A stretch of DNA of 64,000 bases from an uncultured Alphaproteobacteria bacterium (GTDB lineage: Bacteria; Pseudomonadota; Alphaproteobacteria; RF32; CAG-239), in contig CAKQRZ010000007.1 of NCBI GenBank assembly GCA_934271715.1, positions 46,108 to 110,107 of the forward strand. Direction: 5' to 3'. The first letter of the stretch is position 1. Every line of letters begins with the position of its first letter. The notes beneath the pieces are model-generated. The model ran no database searches, was not told the origin of the DNA, and saw nothing but the letters and a program-made list of their open reading frames with translations. Of the stretch, positions 27,097 through 36,195 are shown piece by piece. The translations under genes were made by a program, and so were the position numbers.

Positions 27097-27948
27097 ATGG
27101 CGAATCAATTTGACACCGCAAAATTAAAAAAACTCTGCCGGCTGTTTTTCAAATATCTGCGCTGGCGCACCAAAGACGCAATGATTTTGCGGGTAGCCGC
27201 CTCGCTCAGTTATACCACCCTGATTGCCGTGGTGCCGCTGATTGCCATTGCCTTGGCTATTTTCGCCGCCTTTCCGGTGTTTGAAAACGTGCGGGCGCAG
27301 GTGCAAGACTCGCTTATTCAGTATTTTGTGCCTAACATAGAGCAAAACATTCAAAACTATATTATGCAGTTTGTCGCCGCTTCCAGCAAGCTGACAACCA
27401 TCGGCGTTTTAGGTATCGCGGTCACGGCGATTTTGCTGCTATTTACCATAGAAAACAGTTTTAATTTTATTTTTAAGGTCAAAAAACACCGCCGTTTAGC
27501 CACCAAAATCACGCTCTATTGGACAATCATCACGCTTTGTCCGCTCTTGGTCGGCACGGCGTTCTCTATTAAAGGCTATCTGCTGACGCTTAAATATTTT
27601 CATCCCGAGCATTTTTTGGGTTATAACTTTTTTATGACATTTATTTTGCCGAATCTTATCACGTTTTTCTTTTTGTGGCTCTCGTATGTGATTGTTCCAA
27701 ACAAAAAAATCCGCCTTTCCAGCGCATTCGCCGGCGCTTGCGTCACTTTGATTTTAACCTTATTGCTGCGGGTCGGCTTCGGCTATTTTTTGGTGCTGAA
27801 CGTTACCTACCGCACGCTTTACGGCGCGCTGGCCACGGTGCCGATTTTGCTGGTCTGGATGTATTCATGGTGGACAATCGTCTTGTTCGGCGCCGTGGTT
27901 ACCGCCACCATTGAAGAATTCCGCAGCCGCAAAAAGCTTTGGAAATAA
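27097..27948 (+). CDS. YihY/BrkB family inner membrane protein
   Basis: 283 residues with six hydrophobic segments. The family pattern is visible: RVAASLSYTTLIAVVPLIAIAL near residue 30 and LYGALATVPILLVWMYSWWTIVLFGAVVTA near 245. Formerly annotated as tRNA-processing RNase BN, a call now regarded as wrong; true role unknown. Convergent with the HD-domain gene, with only two bases between stops. Confidence 0.85.
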   Translation: MANQFDTAKLKKLCRLFFKYLRWRTKDAMILRVAASLSYTTLIAVVPLIAIALAIFAAFPVFENVRAQVQDSLIQYFVPNIEQNIQNYIMQFVAASSKLTTIGVLGIAVTAILLLFTIENSFNFIFKVKKHRRLATKITLYWTIITLCPLLVGTAFSIKGYLLTLKYFHPEHFLGYNFFMTFILPNLITFFFLWLSYVIVPNKKIRLSSAFAGACVTLILTLLLRVGFGYFLVLNVTYRTLYGALATVPILLVWMYSWWTIVLFGAVVTATIEEFRSRKKLWK

Positions 27949-27950
27949 GC

Positions 27951-28769
27951 TTAGCGCAAATACGGATGATTCTGCAAAAAGTCTGCGAATCGGGGCAGGA
28001 ATTTTGCTTTAAAATCTTCATCAATGCAAACCCACTTAAATAAGTCCACCAGACGCGTTGTAACATTCAATTTTGCGCAAAAATCAATAGCATATTGATA
28101 GTTGATATCATAATACCAAGACAAATAGCCGGCCATGCGGTCTGCCGGAGTAGCCTCCGCCCAGCGCGGCAAAGTTTCATCTTTTTCCAGCTCGCGCCAC
28201 ACCGGTTCCGAAATATGTCCGTCAACCGCCGGAACCACGTCTTTTTTGCCAAAAAACAAATAGCGCATATCCGGCTCATACGCCAGCATCCGCAGATTAG
28301 CGATTTTATCAGCATCGCGGATAATAAAGCAAATCCGCGCAACCTCTTGTTTCAGCTCTTCATCGGCAATATTTTTATATTCCTCGTCAGCGTACAAGGC
28401 TTCTATCAAATGCCCGTGGTGCTTTATCGGCAGCCAAATGCGAATATCTGAAAATTCCGGCACGGTGCGCAAAAATTCGCCGCCGGCGACTCCGTGGTCT
28501 ATCTGCCGGTTATGCAGGCATTTTTCCTCTATCTCGGAGAATCGGCAGATATCATGCAGAAGAACCGCCGATTTTACCATATCCACATACGCAGAACCTT
28601 TGCTTTTCAGCCATTCCACACGCGGAACAATGTAGTTGCCCGCGCCCATAACCTGATAAGAATGGCGGATTTTTTCTTTAGTATAACCCACAAAAAATTC
28701 ATCGTGAGCCACTTTTTGCAAACATTCTTCCGATTTTTCTTTCAACAGCTGATAAGCATCTTCTAACAT
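27951..28769 (-). CDS. HD-domain phosphohydrolase
   Basis: 272 residues. Metal-binding HD motifs in order: KIRHSYQVMG, SAVLLHDICRF (the HD pair, near 73), IKHHGHL and IRDADKIANL. Such proteins hydrolyse nucleotides or phosphoesters; the substrate is not clear. ATG 28769 follows GGAGAAATATC, which decides the start over a longer upstream reading. Divergent from recA. Confidence 0.82.
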   Translation of the reverse strand: MLEDAYQLLKEKSEECLQKVAHDEFFVGYTKEKIRHSYQVMGAGNYIVPRVEWLKSKGSAYVDMVKSAVLLHDICRFSEIEEKCLHNRQIDHGVAGGEFLRTVPEFSDIRIWLPIKHHGHLIEALYADEEYKNIADEELKQEVARICFIIRDADKIANLRMLAYEPDMRYLFFGKKDVVPAVDGHISEPVWRELEKDETLPRWAEATPADRMAGYLSWYYDINYQYAIDFCAKLNVTTRLVDLFKWVCIDEDFKAKFLPRFADFLQNHPYLR

Positions 28770-28865
28770 GATATTTCTCCTTTGCTTTTTACTTAGCACT
28801 TTTTTCCGGCGCGGCGCAATTTTTAAATAATTATTCACAAATTTATAATAAAGTGCTTGCTATTA

Positions 28866-28880
28866 GAACAAAATTAGAAC
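28866..28880 (+). promoter_or_regulatory. LexA-binding site (SOS box) of recA
   Basis: GAAC-AAAATTA-GAAC, exactly the direct-repeat GAAC-N7-GAAC box of alphaproteobacterial LexA, 97 bases before the recA start. Indicates SOS induction of recA and supports the taxonomic placement. Confidence 0.85.
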
Positions 28881-28976
28881 AATATACATTTCAGCGGATA
28901 AATTCAGACTCGTGTTGAGTTTTTGCTGAAAATGCGGGATAAAGAATTTAGGATAATTTTTTAAGGATAAACAAAT

Positions 28977-30002
28977 ATGGAAAAAGATAAAGCGTTAGAC
29001 GCCGCCCTGAGCCAGATTGAACGCGCGTTCGGCAAAGGTTCTATTATGCGCCTCGGGCAGAATACCAACATTGATATAGAGGCGATTCCGACCGGTTCTT
29101 TAGGTATTGATATTGCTTTGGGAATCGGCGGTTTGCCAAAGGGACGTATTATTGAAATTTACGGTCCGGAAAGCTCTGGTAAAACCACATTGGCTTTAAG
29201 TGTAATCGCCCAAGCGCAAAAACGTAACGGCACTTGTGCTTTTATTGATGCTGAGCATGCTCTTGACCCGTCGTATGCTAAAAAAATCGGCGTAGATATT
29301 GAAAACTTGCTGGTTTCGCAGCCGGATTCCGGCGAGCAGGCTCTGGAAATTGCCGATACCTTGGTGCGTTCCGGCGCTATTGACGTGATGGTTGTAGACT
29401 CGGTGGCCGCTTTGGTGCCTAAGGCCGAATTGGAGGGCGAAATGGGCGATGCACACATGGGCTTGCAGGCTCGCTTGATGAGTCAGGCTCTGCGTAAACT
29501 GACCGCCACGGTTGCCCGCTCCAACACTCTGATTATCTTCATCAACCAAATTCGTATGAAGCTGGGCGTTATGTTCGGCAATCCGGAAACCACAACCGGC
29601 GGTAACGCTTTGAAATTCTACGCTTCTGTGCGTATGGATATCCGCCGCGTGGGTGCGATTAAAGACAAAGATGAAGTTATCGGCTCGCAAACCCGCGTGA
29701 AAATTGTGAAAAACAAAGTTGCTCCTCCGTTTAAGACTGTGGACTTTGACATTATGTACGGCGAGGGAATCTCTAAAACCGGCGAACTGATTGATTTGGG
29801 CGTAAAATCCGGAATTATTGAAAAAGCCGGCGCTTGGTTCTCGTATAACGGCGACAAAATCGGTCAAGGCCGTGAAAACGCCAAAAGATATTTAGCTGAG
29901 AATCCGGCAGTTGCCGAAGAAATAGAAAACAAAATCCGTGCTGACGCCGGTCACTTGACTACAGAAATGATTGGCGAAGACGAGCCGGAAACCGAAGACT
30001 GA
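28977..30002 (+). CDS. recA: Recombinase RecA
   Basis: 341 residues. Homologous recombination and activation of LexA cleavage. Walker A GPESSGKTT at residues ~62-70, Walker B VMVVDSVAAL near 140, loop L2 region NPETTTGGNALKFYASVRMDIRR near 205, and an acidic C-terminal tail ending in EDEPETED. AAGGATAAACAAAT precedes the ATG. Confidence 0.98.
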   Translation: MEKDKALDAALSQIERAFGKGSIMRLGQNTNIDIEAIPTGSLGIDIALGIGGLPKGRIIEIYGPESSGKTTLALSVIAQAQKRNGTCAFIDAEHALDPSYAKKIGVDIENLLVSQPDSGEQALEIADTLVRSGAIDVMVVDSVAALVPKAELEGEMGDAHMGLQARLMSQALRKLTATVARSNTLIIFINQIRMKLGVMFGNPETTTGGNALKFYASVRMDIRRVGAIKDKDEVIGSQTRVKIVKNKVAPPFKTVDFDIMYGEGISKTGELIDLGVKSGIIEKAGAWFSYNGDKIGQGRENAKRYLAENPAVAEEIENKIRADAGHLTTEMIGEDEPETED

Positions 30003-30025
30003 TTTTGTTTTATAACTATCTCCAA

Positions 30026-30062
30026 TGTTTTAAGCCTTGCTTTTCAGCAGGGCTTTTTTTTA
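30026..30062 (+). terminator. Terminator of recA
   Basis: AAGCCTTGCT-TTTC-AGCAGGGCTTTTTTTTATT. Confidence 0.8.
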
Positions 30063-30097
30063 TTGCTTAATTCATTGCGAATCGGGAATATGGAAAT

Positions 30098-30331
30098 CTA
30101 TGACTGTTTCTTAAAATTTTTATAAATAGCATAAACCAAAGAAATAACTACCAAGATACTTGTACCATAGTCAAAAATTGAAAATACTTTTTCTATGGAA
30201 TCATCTTGATAATCAAAAAAATAACCGGAAGCGGTAAAACTGACTGTAAAGATTATAAAAATATAGGGATACCAACCAATAGAACTTAAGCAATTTGAAA
30301 TTTTAGGATAGCCGGAAATCATACGTTCCAA
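30098..30331 (-). CDS. Small two-helix membrane protein
   Basis: 77 residues (TTG 30331, or ATG 30322 giving 74). Two hydrophobic segments (IGWYPYIFIIFTVSFTASGYF and GTSILVVISLVYAIY) separated by an acidic loop; basic tail KNFKKQS. No family recognised. It follows a 49-residue membrane protein by a few bases on the same strand, so the pair is probably an operon. Confidence 0.55.
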   Translation of the reverse strand: MERMISGYPKISNCLSSIGWYPYIFIIFTVSFTASGYFFDYQDDSIEKVFSIFDYGTSILVVISLVYAIYKNFKKQS

Positions 30332-30335
30332 AAAT

Positions 30336-30485
30336 CTAAGTTTTTTTAAAACAAAGTGTTATTGCAAAACCGATAAACAGCAGCAGTAAGATTTCACTGA
30401 TTGATTCATTTAAATAAGTGAAAGGAATAGCTAAAACAGTATATAATCCGCCTAAAAGCAGGGCTTCTTTAGAATACAATTTCAT
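30336..30485 (-). CDS. Very small membrane protein (49 aa)
   Basis: Starts at ATG 30485 after a good SD (GAAAGGAGCAAAA) and reads MKLYSKEALLLGGLYTVLAI, then a second hydrophobic segment (ILLLLFIGFAITLCF) and a basic end. Probably two transmembrane helices. First gene of a two-gene unit with the following small membrane protein. No function assignable. Confidence 0.55.
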   Translation of the reverse strand: MKLYSKEALLLGGLYTVLAIPFTYLNESISEILLLLFIGFAITLCFKKT

Positions 30486-30644
30486 TTTTGCTCCTTTCAC
30501 TTTTTAGTTATATTATTACAAAAACATCACATTATGCAATTATTTTCTTTGTATAAAACGAATCTAACTAAAACGCCGAATTGTCCATAATAAGCAGCAT
30601 TGTGCAATTTTGGGTTTTGCATTTTTTACTAAACTAAAATTGTC

Positions 30645-30673
30645 TTTACTTTCGGGTTATCTTTAGTTAAAAT
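30645..30673 (+). promoter_or_regulatory. Promoter of prepilin gene 2
   Basis: TTTACT (30645-30650), 17-base spacer, TAAAAT (30668-30673). The block CTTTACTTTCGGGTTATCTTTAG is nearly the same as that before the DUF1796 RNA leader. Confidence 0.6.
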
Positions 30674-30732
30674 AATTTTAGCAAATAATAAATTTTAGAG
30701 GAAAGAAAGATGAAAAATAAGCTAAGCAAAGG

Positions 30733-30749
30733 TCTCTCTCTCTCTCTCT
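30733..30749 (+). repeat. (TC)8 tract in leader ORF of prepilin gene 2
   Basis: The leader ATG is at 30710 behind GAGGAAAG. Here the tract has eight TC units, one more than the other five copies, so the leader ORF ends early (…SLCKS, TGA at 30758). Gain of one unit would put the ATG in frame with the prepilin. This copy-number difference between near-identical leaders is direct evidence that the tract length varies. Confidence 0.78.
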
Positions 30750-30892
30750 GCAAATCCTGAACATCTGATTATAGGCGCTTTTTCTGCCGTTCAGCACGTT
30801 TTTGCAGGGTTTGGCAGAAAAAATGACACTTTCGGTAATAACACATTCAGAACAAAATTAGCAGGAGGCACTAAGCTCACGCCTCCAGCACC

Positions 30893-31016
30893 AGTCATTC
30901 TAGGTCTTGTACCTAGAATCTTGTTGCAGCGAGTCCCTAACCTAGTCAATAAATTAGCCTTATTATTGCATAAGTATTGGTTGAGAGAAGATTCTTGGGA
31001 TAAACCCAAGAATGAC
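30893..31016 (+). repeat. In-frame palindromic repeats, prepilin gene 2
   Basis: ATTCTAGG/CCTAGAAT element at 30893-30920 (read as VILGLVPRIL) and ATTCTTGGG/CCCAAGAAT element at 30990-31016 (read as DSWDKPKNDE). Confidence 0.8.
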
Positions 31017-31670
31017 GAGTGCTGGGAACGCAGGCTTGGTACTTTTTCCCAGTCCGGCAGAAGCATGATAGAAATGCTCGGCGTGCTGGCGATTATCGGA
31101 GTGCTGAGTGTCGGTGGCATCGCCGGCTATTCCAAGGCTATGGAAAAATTCAAAATAAATAAAGCAATAGAAGAATATAGCTATCTGATAAATGGTATGC
31201 TTGATTATATAGAATTTGCGCAAAAATATAAATCCGACCAAACATTTGTAGGTGCCACACAAATAGCGGAAGCAGCAGGTCTTATTCCGCAAACATGGAT
31301 AAGAAGAGGCAATTACGGCATAAATGATGCCTATGGGAACTACTTGCAAGTTTATATTAACGCTTCATCACATAATTTAGTTATAGATTTTTATTTGCAA
31401 GGAATGAGCAAAGCCGAAACCAATCAATATACACAAACATTTTCCGGCAAACTATGTACGGAAATTTTCAATAATATAGTTATTCCTTTAAATAGTGCAA
31501 TTCTTAGAGCCAACCTCTTCCGCTCAAAAAACGGAAGCAAAACATACTACGGACAATCAACCTGCTCCGGTAAAGCAAAATGTATCAGAGATATGACACT
31601 AAGCGATGTACATGATACATGCAATTATTGCACCGGAGAAGACAGCTGCGCCATAACTTTATTCTTTTGA
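30921..31670 (+). CDS. Type IV prepilin-like protein 2 (phase-variable leader)
   Basis: Prepilin site GRSMIEMLGVLAIIGV near 31051, hydrophobic helix, then a ~190-residue domain with FSGKLCTEIFNNIVIPLNSAI and the terminal CNYCTGEDSCAITLFF. The start given (TTG 30921) is provisional; the frame is open from the TC tract at 30733, and with nine TC units the SD-backed ATG 30710 would drive it with a ~114-residue pro-region. Followed 72 bases later by prepilin gene 3 with its own promoter and leader, so the two are a tandem duplication. Confidence 0.7.
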   Translation: MLQRVPNLVNKLALLLHKYWLREDSWDKPKNDECWERRLGTFSQSGRSMIEMLGVLAIIGVLSVGGIAGYSKAMEKFKINKAIEEYSYLINGMLDYIEFAQKYKSDQTFVGATQIAEAAGLIPQTWIRRGNYGINDAYGNYLQVYINASSHNLVIDFYLQGMSKAETNQYTQTFSGKLCTEIFNNIVIPLNSAILRANLFRSKNGSKTYYGQSTCSGKAKCIRDMTLSDVHDTCNYCTGEDSCAITLFF

Positions 31671-31678
31671 TTTTACGG

Positions 31679-31706
31679 TTGACTTATGGGGCGACTGGTG
31701 TAAAAT
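31679..31706 (+). promoter_or_regulatory. Promoter of prepilin gene 3
   Basis: TTGACT (31679-31684), 16-base spacer, TAAAAT (31701-31706). The preceding GATTTTACGG is shared with the promoter at 44324. Confidence 0.65.
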
Positions 31707-31765
31707 AAAAATGTAAATTAACTTAAAAATGAGGAAAGAAAGATGAAAAATAAGCTAAGCAAAGG

Positions 31766-31780
31766 TCTCTCTCTCTCTCT
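31766..31780 (+). repeat. (TC)7 tract in leader ORF of prepilin gene 3
   Basis: Leader ATG at 31743 with SD GAGGAAAG; 18-codon ORF as in gene 1. The frame to the prepilin opens at six or nine units. Confidence 0.75.
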
Positions 31781-31923
31781 GCAAATCCTGAACATCTGAT
31801 TATAGGCGCTTTTTCTGCCATTCAGCACGTTTTTGCAGGGTTTGGCAGAAAAAATGACAATTTCGGTAATAACGCATTAAGAACTAAAATAATAGGCGGC
31901 ACCAAGCTAGCGCCTCTAGCACC

Positions 31924-32167
31924 AGTCATTCTAGGTCTTGTACCTATAATCTTCTGGCAACGAGTCTCTAACCTAGTCAATAAATTAGTCTTATTATTGC
32001 ATAAGTGCTGGGGACGCGGGCTTAGTGCTTTTCGCAAGTTCTTTAAGTACCCCTCACCCGACGCCAAGGCGTCACCCTCTCCCGCACGGGGCGAGGGTTA
32101 TAGATTGCACCGCCCTTGGTGCGACAAGATCCTAGGCACAGACTGTGCGTCACGGCCTAGGATGACT
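31924..32167 (+). repeat. In-frame palindromic repeats, prepilin gene 3
   Basis: Three elements: 31924-31950 (CTAGG...CCTATAAT type), 32051-32097 (CCCTCACCC...GGGGCGAGGG, the widespread YPSP...SPS-coding repeat), and 32127-32167 (ATCCTAGG...CCTAGGAT with the same GACTGTGCGTCACGG core, inverted relative to the copy in gene 1). Confidence 0.78.
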
Positions 32168-32830
32168 GGCGGCAGAGGCGCAAACCCGCTAGGGCGCAGT
32201 ATGATAGAAATGCTCGGCGTATTGGCGATTATCGGCGTTCTATCTGTCGGAGGTATCGCCGGATATTCCAAAGCGATGGAAAAATGGAAAATTAACAAAA
32301 TTATTGAGGAGTATTCAATGTTAATGGCCGGACTTCTGGAATATAAGGATAATTTTATAAAAAACACGCCGCCGCAAAGCGAACCTGGTATTGTAGATTT
32401 TGTACAAGCAGCGCATCTTGTACCGGAAACTTGGATAAAAAAAAGTAATATAAATATGAGCGATTCGTTAGGCAATCATGTCGGAATTTATTTTAGTAGT
32501 GAGCGAAACGCAAATGGTTATGATGTCGGCGACAGATTCGTTTTTAATTTGTATTTTGGGCGTTCAAAGACTTCTGACAATTCTTTTCAATATAATTTAT
32601 GCCGGACTTTTTTTAAGGATTTAGGTGTTGCCATGTCGTATAATATGCTGGCTATGGGAATGATTCCGGTTGCTCAAAACACAAATTATGCCGGAGATTC
32701 TCGGTGTCATGGAGGTTTAGGGTATAACGGCGAAACCCGAAAGTGTCTGCGCGACATGACTTTGACAGAAATCAGCGATATTTGCAAAACCTGCCAAACC
32801 ACAAACTGCGGTGTTGTTTTTGTATTTTAG
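31997..32830 (+). CDS. Type IV prepilin-like protein 3 (phase-variable leader)
   Basis: Prepilin site GRSMIEMLGVLAIIGV near 32189 and a ~205-residue C-terminal domain with LCRTFFKDLGVAMSYNML, YAGDSRCHGG and terminal CKTCQTTNCGVVFVF. The start listed (TTG 31997) is provisional; the open frame reaches back to the TC tract. Mature part resembles the pseudogene at 63273-63963. Pro-region would be ~149 residues from ATG 31743. Confidence 0.7.
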   Translation: MHKCWGRGLSAFRKFFKYPSPDAKASPSPARGEGYRLHRPWCDKILGTDCASRPRMTGGRGANPLGRSMIEMLGVLAIIGVLSVGGIAGYSKAMEKWKINKIIEEYSMLMAGLLEYKDNFIKNTPPQSEPGIVDFVQAAHLVPETWIKKSNINMSDSLGNHVGIYFSSERNANGYDVGDRFVFNLYFGRSKTSDNSFQYNLCRTFFKDLGVAMSYNMLAMGMIPVAQNTNYAGDSRCHGGLGYNGETRKCLRDMTLTEISDICKTCQTTNCGVVFVF

Positions 32831-32868
32831 CTATTGACTGCAAAAAAATATTTACCTGCAAAAATTAA

Positions 32869-32897
32869 AATCTCCCGAACCAAAATTCGGGAGATTA
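32869..32897 (-). terminator. Terminator of accB-accC
   Basis: Minus strand AATCTCCCGA-ATTTTGGT-TCGGGAGATTTTAATTTTT, 9 bases or so past the accC stop. Confidence 0.7.
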
Positions 32898-32901
32898 AAG
32901 C

Positions 32902-34254
32902 TTAAAGTTTATTGTTTTTACGGGTTTTCATAAAGTGTTCCAGCCAATGAATATCATATTGACCGTCCAAATATTCCGGCTGCGAGATAATCTCTTGGTG
33001 CAGCGGAATAGTAGTTTTCACACCCATGATTACAAATTCCTCCAAAGCACGACGCAGACGCATTAAAGCGGCGTTACGCGTACCGGCATGCACAATCAAT
33101 TTGGCAATCATACTGTCATAGTACGGCGGAATCGAGTAGCCGGAATAAATTTCCGAATCCACACGAACTCCTAACCCACCCGGTGCGTGCCATTCGTCAA
33201 TTTTACCGGCGCAAGGCACAAATGTTTCCGGGTCTTCGGCGTTGATACGGCATTCAATCGCATGACCGTTGAATTTGATATCATCTTGCGTATAGCCAAG
33301 CTGCGCGCCTGCAGCAATGCGAATCTGCTCTTTAACGATATCAATACCGGTAACAGCTTCCGTAATCGGGTGTTCCACCTGCAGACGCGTATTCATTTCC
33401 ATAAAGTAGAACTTGCCGTTTTCATACAAAAATTCCAGCGTGCCGGCATTGCAGTAGCCGATTTTAGCAATGGCGTTGCGTACGATATCACCGATTTCTT
33501 TACGTTGTTCTTGGTTCAGCGCCGGAGACGGGCATTCTTCAATAACTTTTTGGTTGTTACGTTGGATAGAGCAATCACGCTCGCCCAAATGCACAACATT
33601 ACCGTATTTATCCGCCAAAACCTGCATTTCTATATGACGCGGATGCTGCAGATATTTTTCCATATACACAACATCGCTTGGAAAAGCGGCTTTAGCTTCG
33701 GCTTTAGCCATAGTAAACGCTTCCCCGATTTCATCATCGTTAAAAGCAATTTTCATACCTTTTCCGCCGCCGCCGTCTTTAGCTTTGATGATTACCGGAT
33801 AACCGATTTCATTTGCCCAATGCTTGGCGTCTTCAACAGATTCCAAAGCCGGAGAACCCTCGGTAATCGGCAATCCGGCCTCTTTTGCGGCTTTACGGGC
33901 GGTAATTTTGTCACCCATCAAACGCATTTGCGCCACGGTCGGACCAATAAAGGTTATGCCGTGCTTTTCTACCATTTCGGCAAAATCAGCGTTTTCAGAA
34001 AGAAAACCATATCCTGGGTGAATTGCGTCCGCGCCGGTAATAATGGCTGCGGAAATAATAGCCGGTTTGTTTAGATATGAATCTACGGAACGCGCCGGCC
34101 CGATGCACACCGCTTCATCAGCCAAACGCACATGCATAGCATTGGCGTCGGCCTCTGAATGAACCGCTACAGTACGAATACCCATTTCCCGGCAGGCACG
34201 GTGTATTCTTAAGGCAATTTCGCCGCGGTTGGCTATTAAAACTTTTTCAAACAT
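32902..34254 (-). CDS. accC: Biotin carboxylase subunit of acetyl-CoA carboxylase
   Basis: 450 residues. ATP-dependent carboxylation of biotin on BCCP, the first step of fatty-acid synthesis. ATP-grasp signatures: KAKDGGGGKGMKIA near residue 160 and EMNTRLQVEHPITEAVTG near 288; N-terminal IANRGEIALRIHRACRE. AAAGGATTGCT precedes the ATG. Lies 14 bases downstream of accB. Confidence 0.97.
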   Translation of the reverse strand: MFEKVLIANRGEIALRIHRACREMGIRTVAVHSEADANAMHVRLADEAVCIGPARSVDSYLNKPAIISAAIITGADAIHPGYGFLSENADFAEMVEKHGITFIGPTVAQMRLMGDKITARKAAKEAGLPITEGSPALESVEDAKHWANEIGYPVIIKAKDGGGGKGMKIAFNDDEIGEAFTMAKAEAKAAFPSDVVYMEKYLQHPRHIEMQVLADKYGNVVHLGERDCSIQRNNQKVIEECPSPALNQEQRKEIGDIVRNAIAKIGYCNAGTLEFLYENGKFYFMEMNTRLQVEHPITEAVTGIDIVKEQIRIAAGAQLGYTQDDIKFNGHAIECRINAEDPETFVPCAGKIDEWHAPGGLGVRVDSEIYSGYSIPPYYDSMIAKLIVHAGTRNAALMRLRRALEEFVIMGVKTTIPLHQEIISQPEYLDGQYDIHWLEHFMKTRKNNKL

Positions 34255-34268
34255 AGCAATCCTTTGTT

Positions 34269-34739
34269 TTATTCAATCACAATCAATGGTTCGCCGTATT
34301 CAATCGGGTCGCCTGTTTCTACCAAAATTTTAGCAACTTTGCCGGCACGCGGAGCTTTTACCGGATTAAATGTCTTCATAGCTTCAATCAGGCACAAAGT
34401 GTCGCCCTCATTAACCGAATCGCCGACTTTAACATAGTTTGGAGAGTTCGGATTGCTGGAAAGATATACCACACCGACCATTGGAGATTTGATAGCGTTT
34501 GGATTGTTGCTATAATCAACAACAGTTTCTTTAACTTCTTCTTCAACCGGAGCGGCGGCAACAGGTGCAGCGGCAACAGGCTGAGGAGCCGGAACATAGG
34601 CCGGAACAACACCGCCGCTGATTTCTCTGGTTAAAGAAATTTTGCAGCTTTCATCTTCATAATTTAAGGTAGTTAATTGATTTTTATCCAAAATTTCAGC
34701 CAATTTGCTAATAACTTTGGTATCAATAGGATTTGACAT
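34269..34739 (-). CDS. accB: Biotin carboxyl carrier protein
   Basis: 156 residues. The biotinylated lysine lies in LIEAMKTFNPVKAP (EAMK, usually EAMKMMN, here with TFN) near residue 121. An N-terminal domain and an Ala/Pro-rich linker (PAYVPAPQPVAAAPVAAAPV) precede the biotinyl domain, as in the family. ATG 34739 follows AAAAGGAATAAAT; the longer upstream reading is less likely. Operon with accC. Confidence 0.95.
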   Translation of the reverse strand: MSNPIDTKVISKLAEILDKNQLTTLNYEDESCKISLTREISGGVVPAYVPAPQPVAAAPVAAAPVEEEVKETVVDYSNNPNAIKSPMVGVVYLSSNPNSPNYVKVGDSVNEGDTLCLIEAMKTFNPVKAPRAGKVAKILVETGDPIEYGEPLIVIE

Positions 34740-34872
34740 ATTTATTCCTTTTCTAAAAATTAACCTGATATCCCTATATTCTGATTTTGCATAAAAAACA
34801 ACAAAAATATACAATTTTCACTCATTTTTATGTAAAAATTGTGCAAAAATGGGCAAAAATGGGCAAAAATCA

Positions 34873-35835
34873 CTATTTTTCAAGCTTTAACGGAATTAAA
34901 TTTTTATTTTTGGTATAAGACGGATAAATCACTAAATCTTCAATACCGCCGGCCATCATAACCTCATGGTACATTTCAATAATAAAGCTGCACATGGTAT
35001 GCACATACGGAATTTTGCTGCGGCCGCTGGCAGTAATAATTTGAATCGGCATTTTCAGCTGCCAGTTCGGAATATCTATCTTTACTAAATCTGGATAAAC
35101 ACGCGTCATATACGCCGGCATTTCGCCAATCAAACATTTTTGGCGCACCATAGAAAGCATCATATCAAAGTTTGAAACCTGAAAATCTATATGGCGGCAG
35201 TTGTTCATAATATTATCATACTGCGGATTATAACGCGAATATTCCTCACATAAACACAAATGGTGTTTCTGGTGCAAATCCTCCAGATCACGCGGATAGC
35301 CATAAACATCTAAATATTTTTTGGTTGCCATCAGAGCAAAGACTATTTTACCTTCGCAAATTACATCAACATTTGGCCATTTGTTTTGCATATAGGTGGC
35401 GCAAACATCTACGCTTTTGAGCAAACTAGGATTGGCAATGAAGCCATCGTAAAAATTACAAGTAACAGAAGGATAGATTTGTTTGAATAAATCAAGATAT
35501 TTATGAAAAGACACCATGGTAGCCGAAGTGGCTTGCAGCGTTATACTGCTGTTTTGAATTTCGCCGTGGAAGCGGTTGGTCAACTCCGCCACACGGCCAG
35601 TACAGTCCTTGGCTTGGGCGTACACTTGTTCTCCGGTCAGCGTCAGGCGGACACCATGACTGGTGCGTATCAAAAGCTCTGTGCCAACCATTTCTTCAAG
35701 CAGTTTCATTTCTTTGGACAGATTAGATTGCTTTAGGCCAAGTTCTTCTGCGGCGCTTTTAAGCTGTCCATGTTCAACCACCAATTCATAATGTGACAAC
35801 AGCTTGAATAATAAAATGTCGCCTCTTACAGACAC
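34873..35835 (-). CDS. LysR-type transcriptional regulator
   Basis: 320 residues. N-terminal winged HTH (GQLKSAAEELGLKQSNLSKEMKLLEEMVGTELLIRTSHG, residues ~23-61) with the LysR hallmark of an alanine-rich helix and NLSKEMKLLE recognition helix, followed by a periplasmic-binding-like effector domain. Target genes unknown; it is not divergently paired with an obvious operon. A triplicated AAAAATGGGC unit lies just downstream at 34845-34870. Confidence 0.8.
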   Translation of the reverse strand: MSVRGDILLFKLLSHYELVVEHGQLKSAAEELGLKQSNLSKEMKLLEEMVGTELLIRTSHGVRLTLTGEQVYAQAKDCTGRVAELTNRFHGEIQNSSITLQATSATMVSFHKYLDLFKQIYPSVTCNFYDGFIANPSLLKSVDVCATYMQNKWPNVDVICEGKIVFALMATKKYLDVYGYPRDLEDLHQKHHLCLCEEYSRYNPQYDNIMNNCRHIDFQVSNFDMMLSMVRQKCLIGEMPAYMTRVYPDLVKIDIPNWQLKMPIQIITASGRSKIPYVHTMCSFIIEMYHEVMMAGGIEDLVIYPSYTKNKNLIPLKLEK

Positions 35836-36011
35836 TTAGCTATCCTCGCTCACAATTATTTCTAGAATTAAACTTTATACTTATATAATAATTATTACTC
35901 AGCTCAGAGTCAATATCCCCATTTTATAATTCAGACATATATTTTTTTGGTCTTCTGTTTTGTGGAAAACTTATTATTCTTATTTTATCCACAAAAATTA
36001 AGGAGGATATC

Positions 36012-36176
36012 ATGAATTTTGAAATAAACCGAACAGTTATAATGCCAAACCACATTTATCAATCATTACAAATGCTGGAAACCAGCTTTTTGAAATATAA
36101 TCATGAAAATGAACTCAACAAACTTCGCATATTGAATTGTGAATTTGATATGTGCCGCAACAATTATTGTCACTGA
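36012..36176 (+). CDS. Small hypothetical protein (54 aa)
   Basis: ATG 36012 follows a near-perfect SD (TTAAGGAGGATATC). Reads MNFEINRTVIMPNHIYQSLQ and continues to a Cys-containing end (CEFDMCRNNYCH). No family recognised. Followed 19 bases later by another small SD-backed ORF, so probably a small operon. Confidence 0.55.
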   Translation: MNFEINRTVIMPNHIYQSLQMLETSFLKYNHENELNKLRILNCEFDMCRNNYCH

Positions 36177-36195
36177 TATTTAGGAGAACCGAAAA

